This document shows, one piece after another, positions 34,094 through 42,382 of a stretch of 64,000 nt of DNA (positions are counted from its first letter, which is position 1; each line of letters begins with the position of its first letter). Location: NCBI GenBank assembly GCA_050694175.1, contig JBOGXA010000003.1, forward strand, positions 117,497-181,496, in the 5' to 3' direction. The position numbers were made by a program, and so were the translations under genes. The stretch comes from JBOGXA01 sp050694175 (GTDB taxonomy: Bacteria > Actinomycetota > CADDZG01 > WHSQ01). The notes under the pieces were generated by a model. It worked only from the letters and a program-made list of their open reading frames with translations. It was not told where the DNA came from and did not search any database.

Positions 34094-36727
34094 ATGGATA
34101 CCCGCACGATCAGAGATAGGTTCTTTCAGTTCTTCGCCGAGCGCGACCACACTCGCGTTCCGTCGTCGTCGCTGGTCCCGAACGACCCGACCCTGCTGCT
34201 CACGAACGCCGGGATGAACCAGTTCAAGCCCTACTTCCTGGGCGAGCAGAAGCCCCCATACCCGCGCGCGATGAGCGTGCAGAAGTGCGTGCGCACTCCA
34301 GACATAGACGAGGTCGGGAGAACGAATCGCCACCTCACGTTCTTCGAGATGCTGGGCAACTTCTCGTTCGGCGACTACTACAAGGAGAAGGCGTGCCCGT
34401 GGGCGTGGGAGCTGGTGACCGAAGGCTGGGAGATCGACGCCGAGCTGCTGTGGGTGACCGTTTACGAGACGGATGATGAGGCCGCGGCCATCTGGCGAGA
34501 CGAGGTAGGGGTGCGGCCCGAGCGCATCATCCGACGGGGGAAGAAGGACAACTTCTGGTCGATGGGAGTGGCGGGCCCGTGCGGACCGTGCTCGGAGGTG
34601 TACGTGGACCTCGGCGACCGGTTCGGCCCGCCCTCCGATGTCGGTCCCCGGGGCAACGAGGACCGCTACCTCGAGATCTGGAACCTCGTGTTCATGCAGA
34701 ACGATTGCAACACAGCCATCGAGCCCGTGGCCGAGCTTCCGACGAAGAACATCGATACGGGGGCCGGGCTCGAGCGGCTCGCTCTCGTCAAACAGGGGGT
34801 CGGATCGATCTACGAGACCGACACGCTCGGGGGCATGGTCGAGCGGGCCGAGGAGCTAACGGGAGTCAGGTACGGGACGGAGGGTCGAACGGATTCGGCT
34901 CTGCGCATCCTTGCCGACCACGGGCGTACGCTCACCTTTCTCCTCGCCGACGGGGTGATGCCGTCCAACGAGAAGCGCGGTTACGTGCTCCGGCGACTCA
35001 TGCGCAGGGCGGTCCGGCACGGGCGATTGCTCGGTCGTGAGGGACCCATCCTCACCGAGCTGATCGACTCCACCATCGAGCTGATGGGAGACGCCTACCC
35101 CGAGATCAGAACGGGTAGGGATCTCATCGCAGAGATAGCAAGCCGCGAGGAGGAGAGGTTCTCGTCCACGCTCCGACAGGGAATGTCTCTGCTCGAATCT
35201 GAGATCGACGCGTCGCGCGCCGCCCACAGATCCGCGTTGCGGGGGGATGTCGCGTTCCGGCTTCACGACACGTTCGGGTTCCCGATTGATCTCACTACGG
35301 AGATCGCAGCGGAGTCCGGTCTGACGGTGGACGTCGACGAGTTCGATTCGCTGATGCGTGCCCAGCAGGAGCGCGCCCGCGCCGCCCGGAAAGCGGAGGG
35401 CGCCGAACCGAGCGGCGAAATCCTTTCGTCGCTCGTCGAGGAGGGCGTCGCCACCGAGTTCATCGGCTACGAGCACCTGAGCACCACGGCGCGGATCATC
35501 GGTATGTCCGACGGCGCCAGCAGCGTCGTGGTGGCGGAAGAGGGAGCGAAGGTCGACATCGTCACCGACCGCACCGTGTTCTATGCGGAGGGTGGCGGTC
35601 AGGTGGGGGATCGGGGATCGGTGCGCGGCCCCAACGGGCGCGCCGAGATCGTCGACACGCGCTGGCTGGTCCCGGGTCTGATCGGCCACCGCGCGGTGAT
35701 AGGAGAGGGCCACCTGAAGGTGGGAGACGAAGTGGACGCGATCGTCGACCCGGCATGGCGCATCAACAGCGAGCGAGCACACACCGCGACCCATATCGTG
35801 CACTGGATCCTGCGCGACCGCCTGGGCGGTCACGCGCGTCAAGCGGGATCCCTCGTCGAACCGGGTCGGCTGCGCTTCGACTTCACGCACTACGAAGGGC
35901 TCACAGAGGACCAGGTCGGCGACATCTCCGAGGAGCTCCAGCGGCGCGTCCTCGCCGACGATGTCACGCGCGCCTATGAGACCAGTTTCGACTTCGCGCG
36001 CTCGATTGGGGCGATGGCGATATTCGGAGAGAAGTACGGAGACTTCGTCCGTGTGGTCGAGGTGGGCGACTACTCAAAGGAGCTGTGCGGTGGAACGCAT
36101 GTTCCGCACACCAGCCAGATCGGCGTCGCAGTAGTGACGTCGGAAAGCTCCGTGGGCGCGAACGTGCGGCGCGTCGAAGCGCTGGTGGGTTCCGAAGGAC
36201 TCGATTACCTCCAGCGGCGCGTCGCAGTTCTCGAGAGGGCGGCGAACGCGCTGAGGACGAGCCCCGAGGAGGTTCCGGATCGCATTGAGCGTCTGCTCGC
36301 CACCCACAAAGAGATGGAGCGGAAGCTCGCCGAGGTGGAGCGGCGAAGCTCGGACGCGGATGCCGGCGCGTTGGCCGAGTCTGCGATCGACGTCGACGGG
36401 ACGAGACTTGTCGTGGCGCGGCGGGACGTGGGCGTCGACGCGTTGCGGGCCCTGGCTCAGGCACTCAAAGGCAAGCTGGGGTCTGCGGTCATCGTGCTGG
36501 GCACCTCCGGGGAGGGGCGCGCGAACCTCGTGGGAGCGGTGAGCAAGGACGTCGCCGAACGGGGGATCTCGGCGCGCGATCTACTGAACGTGGGTGCTCC
36601 GTTGCTCGGCGGAGGAGCCGGGGGCAAGCCGGAGCTGGCGATTTCGGGGGGGCCACAGGCGGACCACCTCGACGACGCCATCGAGGCGGTGGCGCGCGCC
36701 GCGCGCGAGCAACTCGGTAGGAAATGA
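34094..36727 (+). CDS. alaS: Alanyl-tRNA synthetase
   Basis: 877 aa, full length. The class II core opens RDRFFQFFAERDHTRVPSSS, with LLTNAGMNQFKPYFLGE and RTPDIDEVGRTNRHLTFFEM. The editing domain has HTATH (in ERAHTATHIVHW) and the zinc-binding CGGTHVPHTSQIG. A DHHA1-like C-terminal domain ends in GGGAGGKPELAISGG. AGGAG lies only 2 nt before the ATG, an unusually short gap. The stop overlaps the ruvX start (ATGA). It charges tRNA-Ala and clears Ser and Gly mischarging. Confidence 0.97.
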   Translation: MDTRTIRDRFFQFFAERDHTRVPSSSLVPNDPTLLLTNAGMNQFKPYFLGEQKPPYPRAMSVQKCVRTPDIDEVGRTNRHLTFFEMLGNFSFGDYYKEKACPWAWELVTEGWEIDAELLWVTVYETDDEAAAIWRDEVGVRPERIIRRGKKDNFWSMGVAGPCGPCSEVYVDLGDRFGPPSDVGPRGNEDRYLEIWNLVFMQNDCNTAIEPVAELPTKNIDTGAGLERLALVKQGVGSIYETDTLGGMVERAEELTGVRYGTEGRTDSALRILADHGRTLTFLLADGVMPSNEKRGYVLRRLMRRAVRHGRLLGREGPILTELIDSTIELMGDAYPEIRTGRDLIAEIASREEERFSSTLRQGMSLLESEIDASRAAHRSALRGDVAFRLHDTFGFPIDLTTEIAAESGLTVDVDEFDSLMRAQQERARAARKAEGAEPSGEILSSLVEEGVATEFIGYEHLSTTARIIGMSDGASSVVVAEEGAKVDIVTDRTVFYAEGGGQVGDRGSVRGPNGRAEIVDTRWLVPGLIGHRAVIGEGHLKVGDEVDAIVDPAWRINSERAHTATHIVHWILRDRLGGHARQAGSLVEPGRLRFDFTHYEGLTEDQVGDISEELQRRVLADDVTRAYETSFDFARSIGAMAIFGEKYGDFVRVVEVGDYSKELCGGTHVPHTSQIGVAVVTSESSVGANVRRVEALVGSEGLDYLQRRVAVLERAANALRTSPEEVPDRIERLLATHKEMERKLAEVERRSSDADAGALAESAIDVDGTRLVVARRDVGVDALRALAQALKGKLGSAVIVLGTSGEGRANLVGAVSKDVAERGISARDLLNVGAPLLGGGAGGKPELAISGGPQADHLDDAIEAVARAAREQLGRK

Positions 36728-37131
36728 TCCTGGGTATCGACTTCGGCTCCCGCCGGGTCGGGGTTGCCGTAGCCGACGGGGCCATGAGGTTTGCCCGTCC
36801 GCTCGAGGTCGTGGACGCTCACACGACGGACCCTCTAGCGCGCATTGTTCAGCTCGTCGACGAGATGGAGGTTTCTCTTGTCGTAGTTGGGCGGCCCGTG
36901 TCGCTCTCGGGGCGGTCGGGACCGGCCGTCGAGGCCCAGTCCGCATTCACGGCCGCGCTGCGGCAGAAGCTCGAGGTCGAGGTGGTCGAGCACGACGAAC
37001 GATTGACCACGGTCGTGGCCGAGCAGGGCATGCGCGCGGCGGGCGCCGGCAGGGTCGCGCGCCGCGAACGTCGCGACGCGGTCGCCGCCCAGATGTTGCT
37101 GCAGGGATACCTCGACGCGGGGCGGCCGTAA
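36724..37131 (+). CDS. ruvX: Holliday junction resolvase-like RNase (YqgF/RuvX)
   Basis: 135 aa, RNase H fold. The acidic active site is seen as ILGIDFGSRRVGVAVAD, the middle strand LVVVGRPVSLSG, DERLTTVVAEQGM, and the final RRDAVAAQMLLQGYLD. The family acts in pre-16S rRNA maturation. It overlaps alaS by 4 nt and is directly followed by mltG, the standard actinobacterial order. Confidence 0.95.
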   Translation: MILGIDFGSRRVGVAVADGAMRFARPLEVVDAHTTDPLARIVQLVDEMEVSLVVVGRPVSLSGRSGPAVEAQSAFTAALRQKLEVEVVEHDERLTTVVAEQGMRAAGAGRVARRERRDAVAAQMLLQGYLDAGRP

Positions 37132-38169
37132 TTGGCGCTCACCCGCCGGGGGCGCATCATCGTTGCGCTCTCCATCCTCACCCTGATCGTGGCGGCGCCG
37201 GTCGTGGCAGGAACGGTCTATCTGCACTCGATCGGGTTCCTCGGATCGAGTGAGCCCGGGAAGAAAGTCGAGGTTCTCGTGGCCAAGGGGGCAAGCGTCA
37301 ACGCGATCGCCGAGGAGCTCGAACGGGCCGGCGTTATTCGATCTTCTTTTGGGTTCAGGCTCGTCACGTTTGTGGAGGCGGGGGCCGAGGACATCCAGGC
37401 CGGCCGTTATCGGCTGCCGCAGGGGTTGACCGCGCGCGCTGCGCTCGAGGCGTTGATCGACGAAGGTCCGCTTGCGGAGGACTTCGTGGTGGTCACGTTC
37501 CCCGAGGGCTGGTGGCTCGACGAGTTCGCAGCGCGCGTAGCCGAGAACACAGACATTTTGAAAGGTGAGTTCGTGAAGATCGCGACCTCGGGAGCGGTCC
37601 GGTCCCGGTTTCAGCCACAAGGCGTTGACACACTCGAAGGGCTGCTGTTCCCTTCGACCTATCAGATCGGTAAGAAGGAAGACGCGCGCGGGGTGATCGA
37701 GAAATTGGTGCGCGAATTCGACAGGAGAATGGCCGCAATTGATCCGAGCAAAGGGCGCGCCCACGGCGTGTCGGACTACGAGGCGATAATCGTTGCGTCG
37801 ATGGTCGAGGCCGAGACATTTCAGGATTCCGAGCGGGGCATGGTGGCGCGAGTGATCTACAACCGGCTCGAGGCCGGCATGCCCTTGGGTATCGATGCAA
37901 CTGTTCTGTACGCACTCGGGGAACGTAAGAACGAGCTGACGGAATCCGACCTGGAGGTTGACTCGCCCTACAACACGCGCGAGGTGACCGGGTTGCCCCC
38001 GACACCGATCGGTTCTCCCGGCTCTGCCTCGCTGGAGGCGGCCCTCAACCCAGCCGACGGTGACTGGCTCTACTACGTGCTCACCGACTGCGAAGGGCAT
38101 CACTCCTTCAGCGTCGACTACGACGACTTCCTGGCCGACAAGGCCACCTATCAGAGCCTCGAGTGCTGA
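37132..38169 (+). CDS. mltG: Endolytic murein transglycosylase (YceG/MltG)
   Basis: 345 aa from TTG directly after the ruvX stop. One N-terminal membrane helix (IIVALSILTLIVAAPVVAG) anchors an outside LysM-like and YceG domain. The catalytic Glu lies in IIVASMVEAETF; other marks are LEGLLFPSTYQIG and the ending TGLPPTPIGSPGSASLEAAL. It cuts nascent glycan strands and ends peptidoglycan elongation. aroE begins 1 nt after the stop. Confidence 0.94.
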   Translation: MALTRRGRIIVALSILTLIVAAPVVAGTVYLHSIGFLGSSEPGKKVEVLVAKGASVNAIAEELERAGVIRSSFGFRLVTFVEAGAEDIQAGRYRLPQGLTARAALEALIDEGPLAEDFVVVTFPEGWWLDEFAARVAENTDILKGEFVKIATSGAVRSRFQPQGVDTLEGLLFPSTYQIGKKEDARGVIEKLVREFDRRMAAIDPSKGRAHGVSDYEAIIVASMVEAETFQDSERGMVARVIYNRLEAGMPLGIDATVLYALGERKNELTESDLEVDSPYNTREVTGLPPTPIGSPGSASLEAALNPADGDWLYYVLTDCEGHHSFSVDYDDFLADKATYQSLEC

Positions 38170-38170
38170 G

Positions 38171-39028
38171 GTGGACGCCCCCCGCCGGGTCGCGCACTTC
38201 GCCGGCGTCCTCGGGTGGCCGCTCGAGAAAACCCTGTCGCCGACAATCCACAACGCAGCGTTTCGGAGGCTGGGGCTCGAGTGGGTGTACATGGCATGGC
38301 CCGTGCCGCCGGGGTCGCTTGCCGCCGCCGTAGGCGGCCTGCGAGCGCTCGGTGCGTCGGGCGCTAACGTCACGATGCCTCACAAGGAAGCCATCACCGA
38401 GCACCTCGACGAGCTGTCGGGGGACGGGGCCGAGATCGGGGCGATCAACACGATCCAGCGGGTCGATGACCTGCTGGTCGGCCACAACACCGATGTCGAC
38501 GGTTTCTCCGAGTTCCTGATCGCAGATGTCGGAGTCGATGTGCGCGGCATGAACAGCCTCGTGCTGGGGGCCGGAGGGGCAGCGCGCGCCGTGGTCGTCG
38601 CGCTGTACCGGATGGGCGCCGCCTCGGTCACCGTGGCCGCCCGGCGAAGCGAGCGGGCCGAGGCCGTGGCCGCGATCGCGCGGGGTGGGGTGGGATGCGC
38701 GGGCGAGTGGGGCCGCCTGCCCGAGCTCGTCCGGGACGCCGGGATGGTCGTCAACGCCACGTCGCTGGGCGCCGGCGGCGAGGACCCCGCGCCCGGTATC
38801 GAGTTCCGCCCCGACCACCTCGTCGTCGACCTCGTTTACGACCCTCCGTCAACCCCACTGATCGAACGGGCCCGGGCCGCGGGAGCCGACGCGTGGAGCG
38901 GGCTCGGGATGCTGTTGCACCAGGCGGCGGCGTCGTTTCGGATGTGGACGGGGCAGGTAGCACCCCTCGAGGAAATGTCGGCGGCGGCGGTGCACGCCCT
39001 TGGAGCGAGGGGAGGGCAGCGCGGCTAA
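38171..39028 (+). CDS. aroE: Shikimate dehydrogenase
   Basis: 285 aa from GTG. It reduces 3-dehydroshikimate to shikimate with NADPH. Substrate site: GWPLEKTLSPTIHNAAF and NVTMPHKEAI with the catalytic Lys. GAINTI follows. The cofactor fold shows LVLGAGGAARAVVVAL. The rest of the pathway (aroC, aroK-aroB, aroQ) lies 17 kb downstream beyond the pilus locus, as in other deep actinobacteria. Confidence 0.95.
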   Translation: MDAPRRVAHFAGVLGWPLEKTLSPTIHNAAFRRLGLEWVYMAWPVPPGSLAAAVGGLRALGASGANVTMPHKEAITEHLDELSGDGAEIGAINTIQRVDDLLVGHNTDVDGFSEFLIADVGVDVRGMNSLVLGAGGAARAVVVALYRMGAASVTVAARRSERAEAVAAIARGGVGCAGEWGRLPELVRDAGMVVNATSLGAGGEDPAPGIEFRPDHLVVDLVYDPPSTPLIERARAAGADAWSGLGMLLHQAAASFRMWTGQVAPLEEMSAAAVHALGARGGQRG

Positions 39029-39134
39029 ACGCACTCCGGTCGAGTGGGAGTATGGGGGCACCATGTACCTTGCACCCTGTACCTTCGGGTTCCACCCTTC
39101 GAACGGATACGCAGATCAGCGGACGGACTTACCG

Positions 39135-39163
39135 CTCAACTCGGATATCCACGCTGCCGAATA
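39135..39163 (+). promoter_or_regulatory. Weak sigma-28/WhiG-like promoter candidate upstream of the Roadblock gene
   Basis: In the 203-nt gene-free gap after aroE, CTCAA at 39135-39139 and GCCGAATA at 39156-39163 lie 16-17 nt apart, a looser version of the sites before pilB, pilT and pilA. The segment CTCAACTCGG here is nearly the same as TTCAACTCGG in the pilT site. Confidence 0.35.
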
Positions 39164-39231
39164 CCTAGAACACGGGGGGTCTCGCCTGAGAGGCTCCGGC
39201 GATCCGTTAAACAATCCAGGAGGTGCTGGAA

Positions 39232-39807
39232 ATGACCAAGGCTGATCTTCTCGCCTCGGGGCTGGATGATTTCCTGGCGGTCTCGCCAGACGTCGAGGCA
39301 GCCGCGGTCGTCAGCGCCGATGGACTTCCTATGGCGTCGGCGCTGCCGCCATATGTGGAGGAAGACCGCCTGGCCGCGATGAGCGCGGCCCTGCTGACGC
39401 TCGGTGAGCGCGCCGCGACCGGCCTCGGCAAGGGCGATCTCGCTCAGGTGTTCGTGGAGGCTGCTCAGGGATATGTCGTGCTCATGGCCGCCGGGCGCAA
39501 CGCCCTTCTCGTTGCCGTCACATCGGGGAGCGCAAAGGTGGGCCTGGTCCTGTTCGAAATGCGGAAGATAGCGTCGCGGGTGACCGAGATCATGGACTCC
39601 GACGCGCCGTCCGAGACACATGCCGATGCAACGTCCGAGATCCCGGATCCGGTCGCCGATTTTGGCGACGTTCCCGCTGCTCCGGTCCGCAATGGCGCAT
39701 TTCCTCCGGCTCCACCAGAGGAAATTGGGACCGTCCCCGAAGGCGATAGTCGTTCGTTCGCCGACGGCGACGCTCGCGCCGAGTCGGCGATCTCGACCTG
39801 GCATTAA
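39232..39807 (+). CDS. Roadblock/LC7 domain protein (MglB-like)
   Basis: 191 aa. AGGAGG 8 nt before ATG at 39232 fixes the start. Residues about 1-125 form a Roadblock/LC7 domain: LDDFLAVSPDVEAAAVVSAD, GLPMAS, and ALLVAVTSGSAKVGLVLFEM. Such proteins act as GTPase-activating partners of Ras-like GTPases (MglB of MglA). The last 65 residues are acidic and probably disordered. A small GTPase lies two genes downstream, so the pair is likely a switch for the pilus machine. Confidence 0.85.
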   Translation: MTKADLLASGLDDFLAVSPDVEAAAVVSADGLPMASALPPYVEEDRLAAMSAALLTLGERAATGLGKGDLAQVFVEAAQGYVVLMAAGRNALLVAVTSGSAKVGLVLFEMRKIASRVTEIMDSDAPSETHADATSEIPDPVADFGDVPAAPVRNGAFPPAPPEEIGTVPEGDSRSFADGDARAESAISTWH

Positions 39808-39837
39808 CGAGCATGTGGGCGGTAGAGGAAGGCTGAC

Positions 39838-41199
39838 ATGCTCAAGGGCTCACTCGAGGATTTCGCGCTATCGGACATCTGCCGGCTGCTGTCGTTCACG
39901 AAGAAGACCGGCAAACTGGAGGTCGTTCGTTCGGCCGGCGACGGGAAGGTGTTCTTCCGGGACGGCGAGGTCTACTACGCGGTGTCTTCGCTCAAGCGCG
40001 AGCCGCTCGGACAAAAACTCATTCGCTCGGGCGCGCTGACCGAGACACAGCTGCGCAAGGCGCTCGATCTCAACGCGGCAACCGGCGAGAGGGTTGGAGA
40101 GATCCTCCTCCGGGGGGGCGCCATCACAGAGCCGCAACTCATCAACGCTGTAAAGGGACAGATTGAAGACGCCGCATTCGACCTGCTGCGGTGGGAGACG
40201 GGCGAGTTCGTCTTCGAACCACACGACCGCTTCTCCGTCGAGATCCCGATCTCGGTTTCGGTGGAAAACCTCATCATGGAGGCCTCCAGGCGCACCGATG
40301 AGCTGGAGGTCGTCAGACGAAAGATCCCGTCCCTGGAGGTCATCCTGGCCGTCGCTCCGGCCCCCCCGCAGGGCGCACGCGAGATAAACATCACTCCCGA
40401 CGAGTGGAGGATGCTCGTGCTGGTCGATGGTCACCGGCCCGTTGGGGAGATCCTCGAGTCGACGGGAATCGACGAGTTCACGGGCCTGCGCACCCTTTAC
40501 GGGCTGATCTCTTCGGGTCTGCTCGACGTGCTCACTCTGGGCCCGGTCGGAGACACTGCGACGGAGACCCCGGCACCCCCCCCGCCCCCCGGTCGGACTC
40601 CCACCACCGAACCCACCGATTCGTACCCCACCCCCGCACGACCCATCTCTGAGGGAATCGGCGCCGAGGGAATCCCGAGCGCTGATCATGGCGGAGTCGA
40701 GCCGGAGACCGTGCGGGGGCCCCGCACCGTTGCTCCTGACGCGGGCCGGCCCGAGGTCGCAGAAGAGCCGGAAGGGTATCCGTCCGGGCCCGAGATGGGC
40801 GTGGGCCGGCGGTTCGCGGCAGACCTCGATCATGGGGAGGCGCCCGAGCCGGCACCCCTGACTCCCAACGGCCGCGTGCCCGAGGGATGGTTCGACTCCT
40901 CCGATGCCGGAGAGCCCGTTGAGGAGGGCGGACCCACTGAGACGCTGCTCACCGACCTCGTAGAGGGGGCAGACGAGGACCCCGTCGGCTCGATCGCCCC
41001 TGCGTTGGGCCGGGAGGTCGACCGCGACACGGTCGTGCGCGAGCTGGCGGGCCTATTCGGCGAGAGCGAGGACGCCCGCAAGGACGACGACGATGCCGGG
41101 CACTCCCAACCGCCCGGCGGCCGCAAGCGTGTGGAGGACGACGAGCAGATCGATCAGCAGTTGATTGGGCGGCTGATCGACGGCGTCAAGGGACTCTAG
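39838..41199 (+). CDS. DUF4388 (PATAN-like) protein with paired MshEN-like motifs
   Basis: 453 aa. GAGGAAGG lies just upstream of the ATG. Residues 1-50 match the DUF4388 start: LKGSLEDFALSDICRLLSF and KTGKLEV, then a GKVFFRDGEVYYA strand pair. Residues 56-79 and 85-108 carry two 24-residue motifs of the MshEN type (for example RVGEILLRGGAITEPQL), spaced by 5 residues. Residues about 125-240 look like the second half of a DUF4388/PATAN module. The last 210 residues are acidic and Pro-rich, probably disordered. It lies between the Roadblock and GTPase genes and may link GTPase state to the pilus motor; PATAN proteins play such roles in cyanobacteria. Confidence 0.78.
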   Translation: MLKGSLEDFALSDICRLLSFTKKTGKLEVVRSAGDGKVFFRDGEVYYAVSSLKREPLGQKLIRSGALTETQLRKALDLNAATGERVGEILLRGGAITEPQLINAVKGQIEDAAFDLLRWETGEFVFEPHDRFSVEIPISVSVENLIMEASRRTDELEVVRRKIPSLEVILAVAPAPPQGAREINITPDEWRMLVLVDGHRPVGEILESTGIDEFTGLRTLYGLISSGLLDVLTLGPVGDTATETPAPPPPPGRTPTTEPTDSYPTPARPISEGIGAEGIPSADHGGVEPETVRGPRTVAPDAGRPEVAEEPEGYPSGPEMGVGRRFAADLDHGEAPEPAPLTPNGRVPEGWFDSSDAGEPVEEGGPTETLLTDLVEGADEDPVGSIAPALGREVDRDTVVRELAGLFGESEDARKDDDDAGHSQPPGGRKRVEDDEQIDQQLIGRLIDGVKGL

Positions 41200-41210
41200 G
41201 CGCGTCGGAG

Positions 41211-41825
41211 ATGGGCCCTCCCGAGCGCATCGTCAGAACCCATGATTCGGTCGACAACGGCTTGTCCAAACCATTGAAGATCGTCGTAACCGGACCGTTT
41301 AGCGCGGGCAAGACGACCCTCATCCGGACGATCAGCGAGGTGGCGATCGTCGGAACCGAGCGCGATGTCACGGACGAAACCAAGTCGGTGAAGGCCAGCA
41401 CGACGGTGGCCATGGACTTTGGACGGATCACGTTCGCGGACGGCGCCTGTCTCTTCCTGTTCGGTACTCCCGGGCAGCGTCGCTTCGAGGTCATGTGGGA
41501 GATCCTGTCGGAGGGGATGATCGGGTTCATCGTCCTCGTCAACGCGAGCGATGGACGCTCTGCTGACGAGGCAGCCCACATCCTCGACACGTTCCGTAAA
41601 TACGCGGACGTCCCCTACGTCATCGGAGTCACGCATCTGGACGAGGTGGGCGAGCCCGCGGAGGACATCATCGAGCACGTGCGGGCGCGGCTCGAAGCTC
41701 CCGAGGGTGTGCGAGTTGCCCCGTGTGACGTTCGCCGGCGCGACGACGTGAAGGCCCTCATCCTCGACGCGTTGTATGGCGTGATGGGAAGGCTCGAGGC
41801 CGCGGCCGCGACCTCGTCCCGATGA
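41211..41825 (+). CDS. Small Ras-like GTPase (MglA-like/COG2229 type)
   Basis: 204 aa. Walker A GPFSAGKTT at residues 28-36, switch region TVAMDFG, and G3 FGTPGQRRF at residues 84-92. The G4 base-recognition motif is THLD (141-144) instead of NKxD, as in many COG2229-type bacterial GTPases. GGAG directly touches the ATG, so initiation may rely on coupling. With the Roadblock protein it forms an MglA/MglB-like pair, known to regulate type IV pili and polarity in Myxococcus. Its stop overlaps the start of the Pro-rich gene. Confidence 0.88.
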   Translation: MGPPERIVRTHDSVDNGLSKPLKIVVTGPFSAGKTTLIRTISEVAIVGTERDVTDETKSVKASTTVAMDFGRITFADGACLFLFGTPGQRRFEVMWEILSEGMIGFIVLVNASDGRSADEAAHILDTFRKYADVPYVIGVTHLDEVGEPAEDIIEHVRARLEAPEGVRVAPCDVRRRDDVKALILDALYGVMGRLEAAAATSSR

Positions 41826-42211
41826 TGGGGCTCCGGGCCCTTCTGCGCCGCTTGTTCCGCCGCTCGGGGCGTGGTCGGATCGCAGCTCCCGAGGAGTCGG
41901 CGCCCGTCGTCCTACCGGCTCCACCCGAGTTATGGGCGGTGGCTCACGCCCCCCCGCCGGTCCCCCCCGGGATCCGCGGGCTGGGCGGCCACCCACCCCC
42001 ACCTCCGCCTCCGCCCGCGCCGGTTCCCTCACTGCCTCCTCCTCCGCCTCCGCCGCCTCCTCCGCCAGGGCCTGCGGGTGCCCGGATCAGGCTCGTACTG
42101 GCCGACGGCACGGTCGCCGAGCCGGGCGACGACCCGCAACTCCTCGACCGCATCACCTACCTGGCGGACAACCTGTTCCCCGCCAAGTCGGAGCCCCCGA
42201 AGCCCGAGTAA
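41822..42211 (+). CDS. Polyproline protein of unknown function
   Basis: 129 aa, beginning ATGATG that overlaps the GTPase stop. A basic start (LRALLRRLFRRSGRGR) is followed by Pro-rich sequence with uninterrupted runs of 8 and 11 prolines. The C-terminal 45 residues (ARIRLVLADGTVAEPGDD, then LLDRITYLADNLF) look folded. The overlap with the GTPase argues that the gene is real and works with it. Polyproline runs stall ribosomes without EF-P, whose gene is in this window. No function can be assigned. Confidence 0.62.
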   Translation: MMGLRALLRRLFRRSGRGRIAAPEESAPVVLPAPPELWAVAHAPPPVPPGIRGLGGHPPPPPPPPAPVPSLPPPPPPPPPPPGPAGARIRLVLADGTVAEPGDDPQLLDRITYLADNLFPAKSEPPKPE

Positions 42212-42308
42212 GCGGTCGCCCCGGCGGGGTGCGCGTGGGCGACGAAGATGAATTTTGAGGGGTTGGAGGGGCGCCGCGCGTCTCCGTAGTTTTGCGGATC
42301 GGGCCCAT

Positions 42309-42335
42309 TTCAGTCTCTTCTGCAACCGCCGATAA
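42309..42335 (+). promoter_or_regulatory. Sigma-28/WhiG-like promoter candidate for pilB
   Basis: TTCA at 42309-42312, 15 nt, then GCCGATAA at 42328-42335, a full match to the sigma-28 -10 element. The pilB start lies 47 nt downstream. The same arrangement recurs before pilT, pilA and the next pilin operon. Confidence 0.6.
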
Positions 42336-42382
42336 AACCGTGCAGTACTCGATTCCCCGGCCGGTTAGAGAGAAGGGACTAG

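Noticed and set aside
36835..38373. A 512-codon minus-strand frame opposite ruvX, mltG and aroE
   Set aside because: It spans three genes with clear signatures and shows no domain of its own.
39029..39231. A second GEMM or other riboswitch before the Roadblock gene
   Set aside because: The gap was read for GGCAAACC, CGCAAAGCC and GGGTTACC-like elements and none are present; only a weak promoter-like pair was found.
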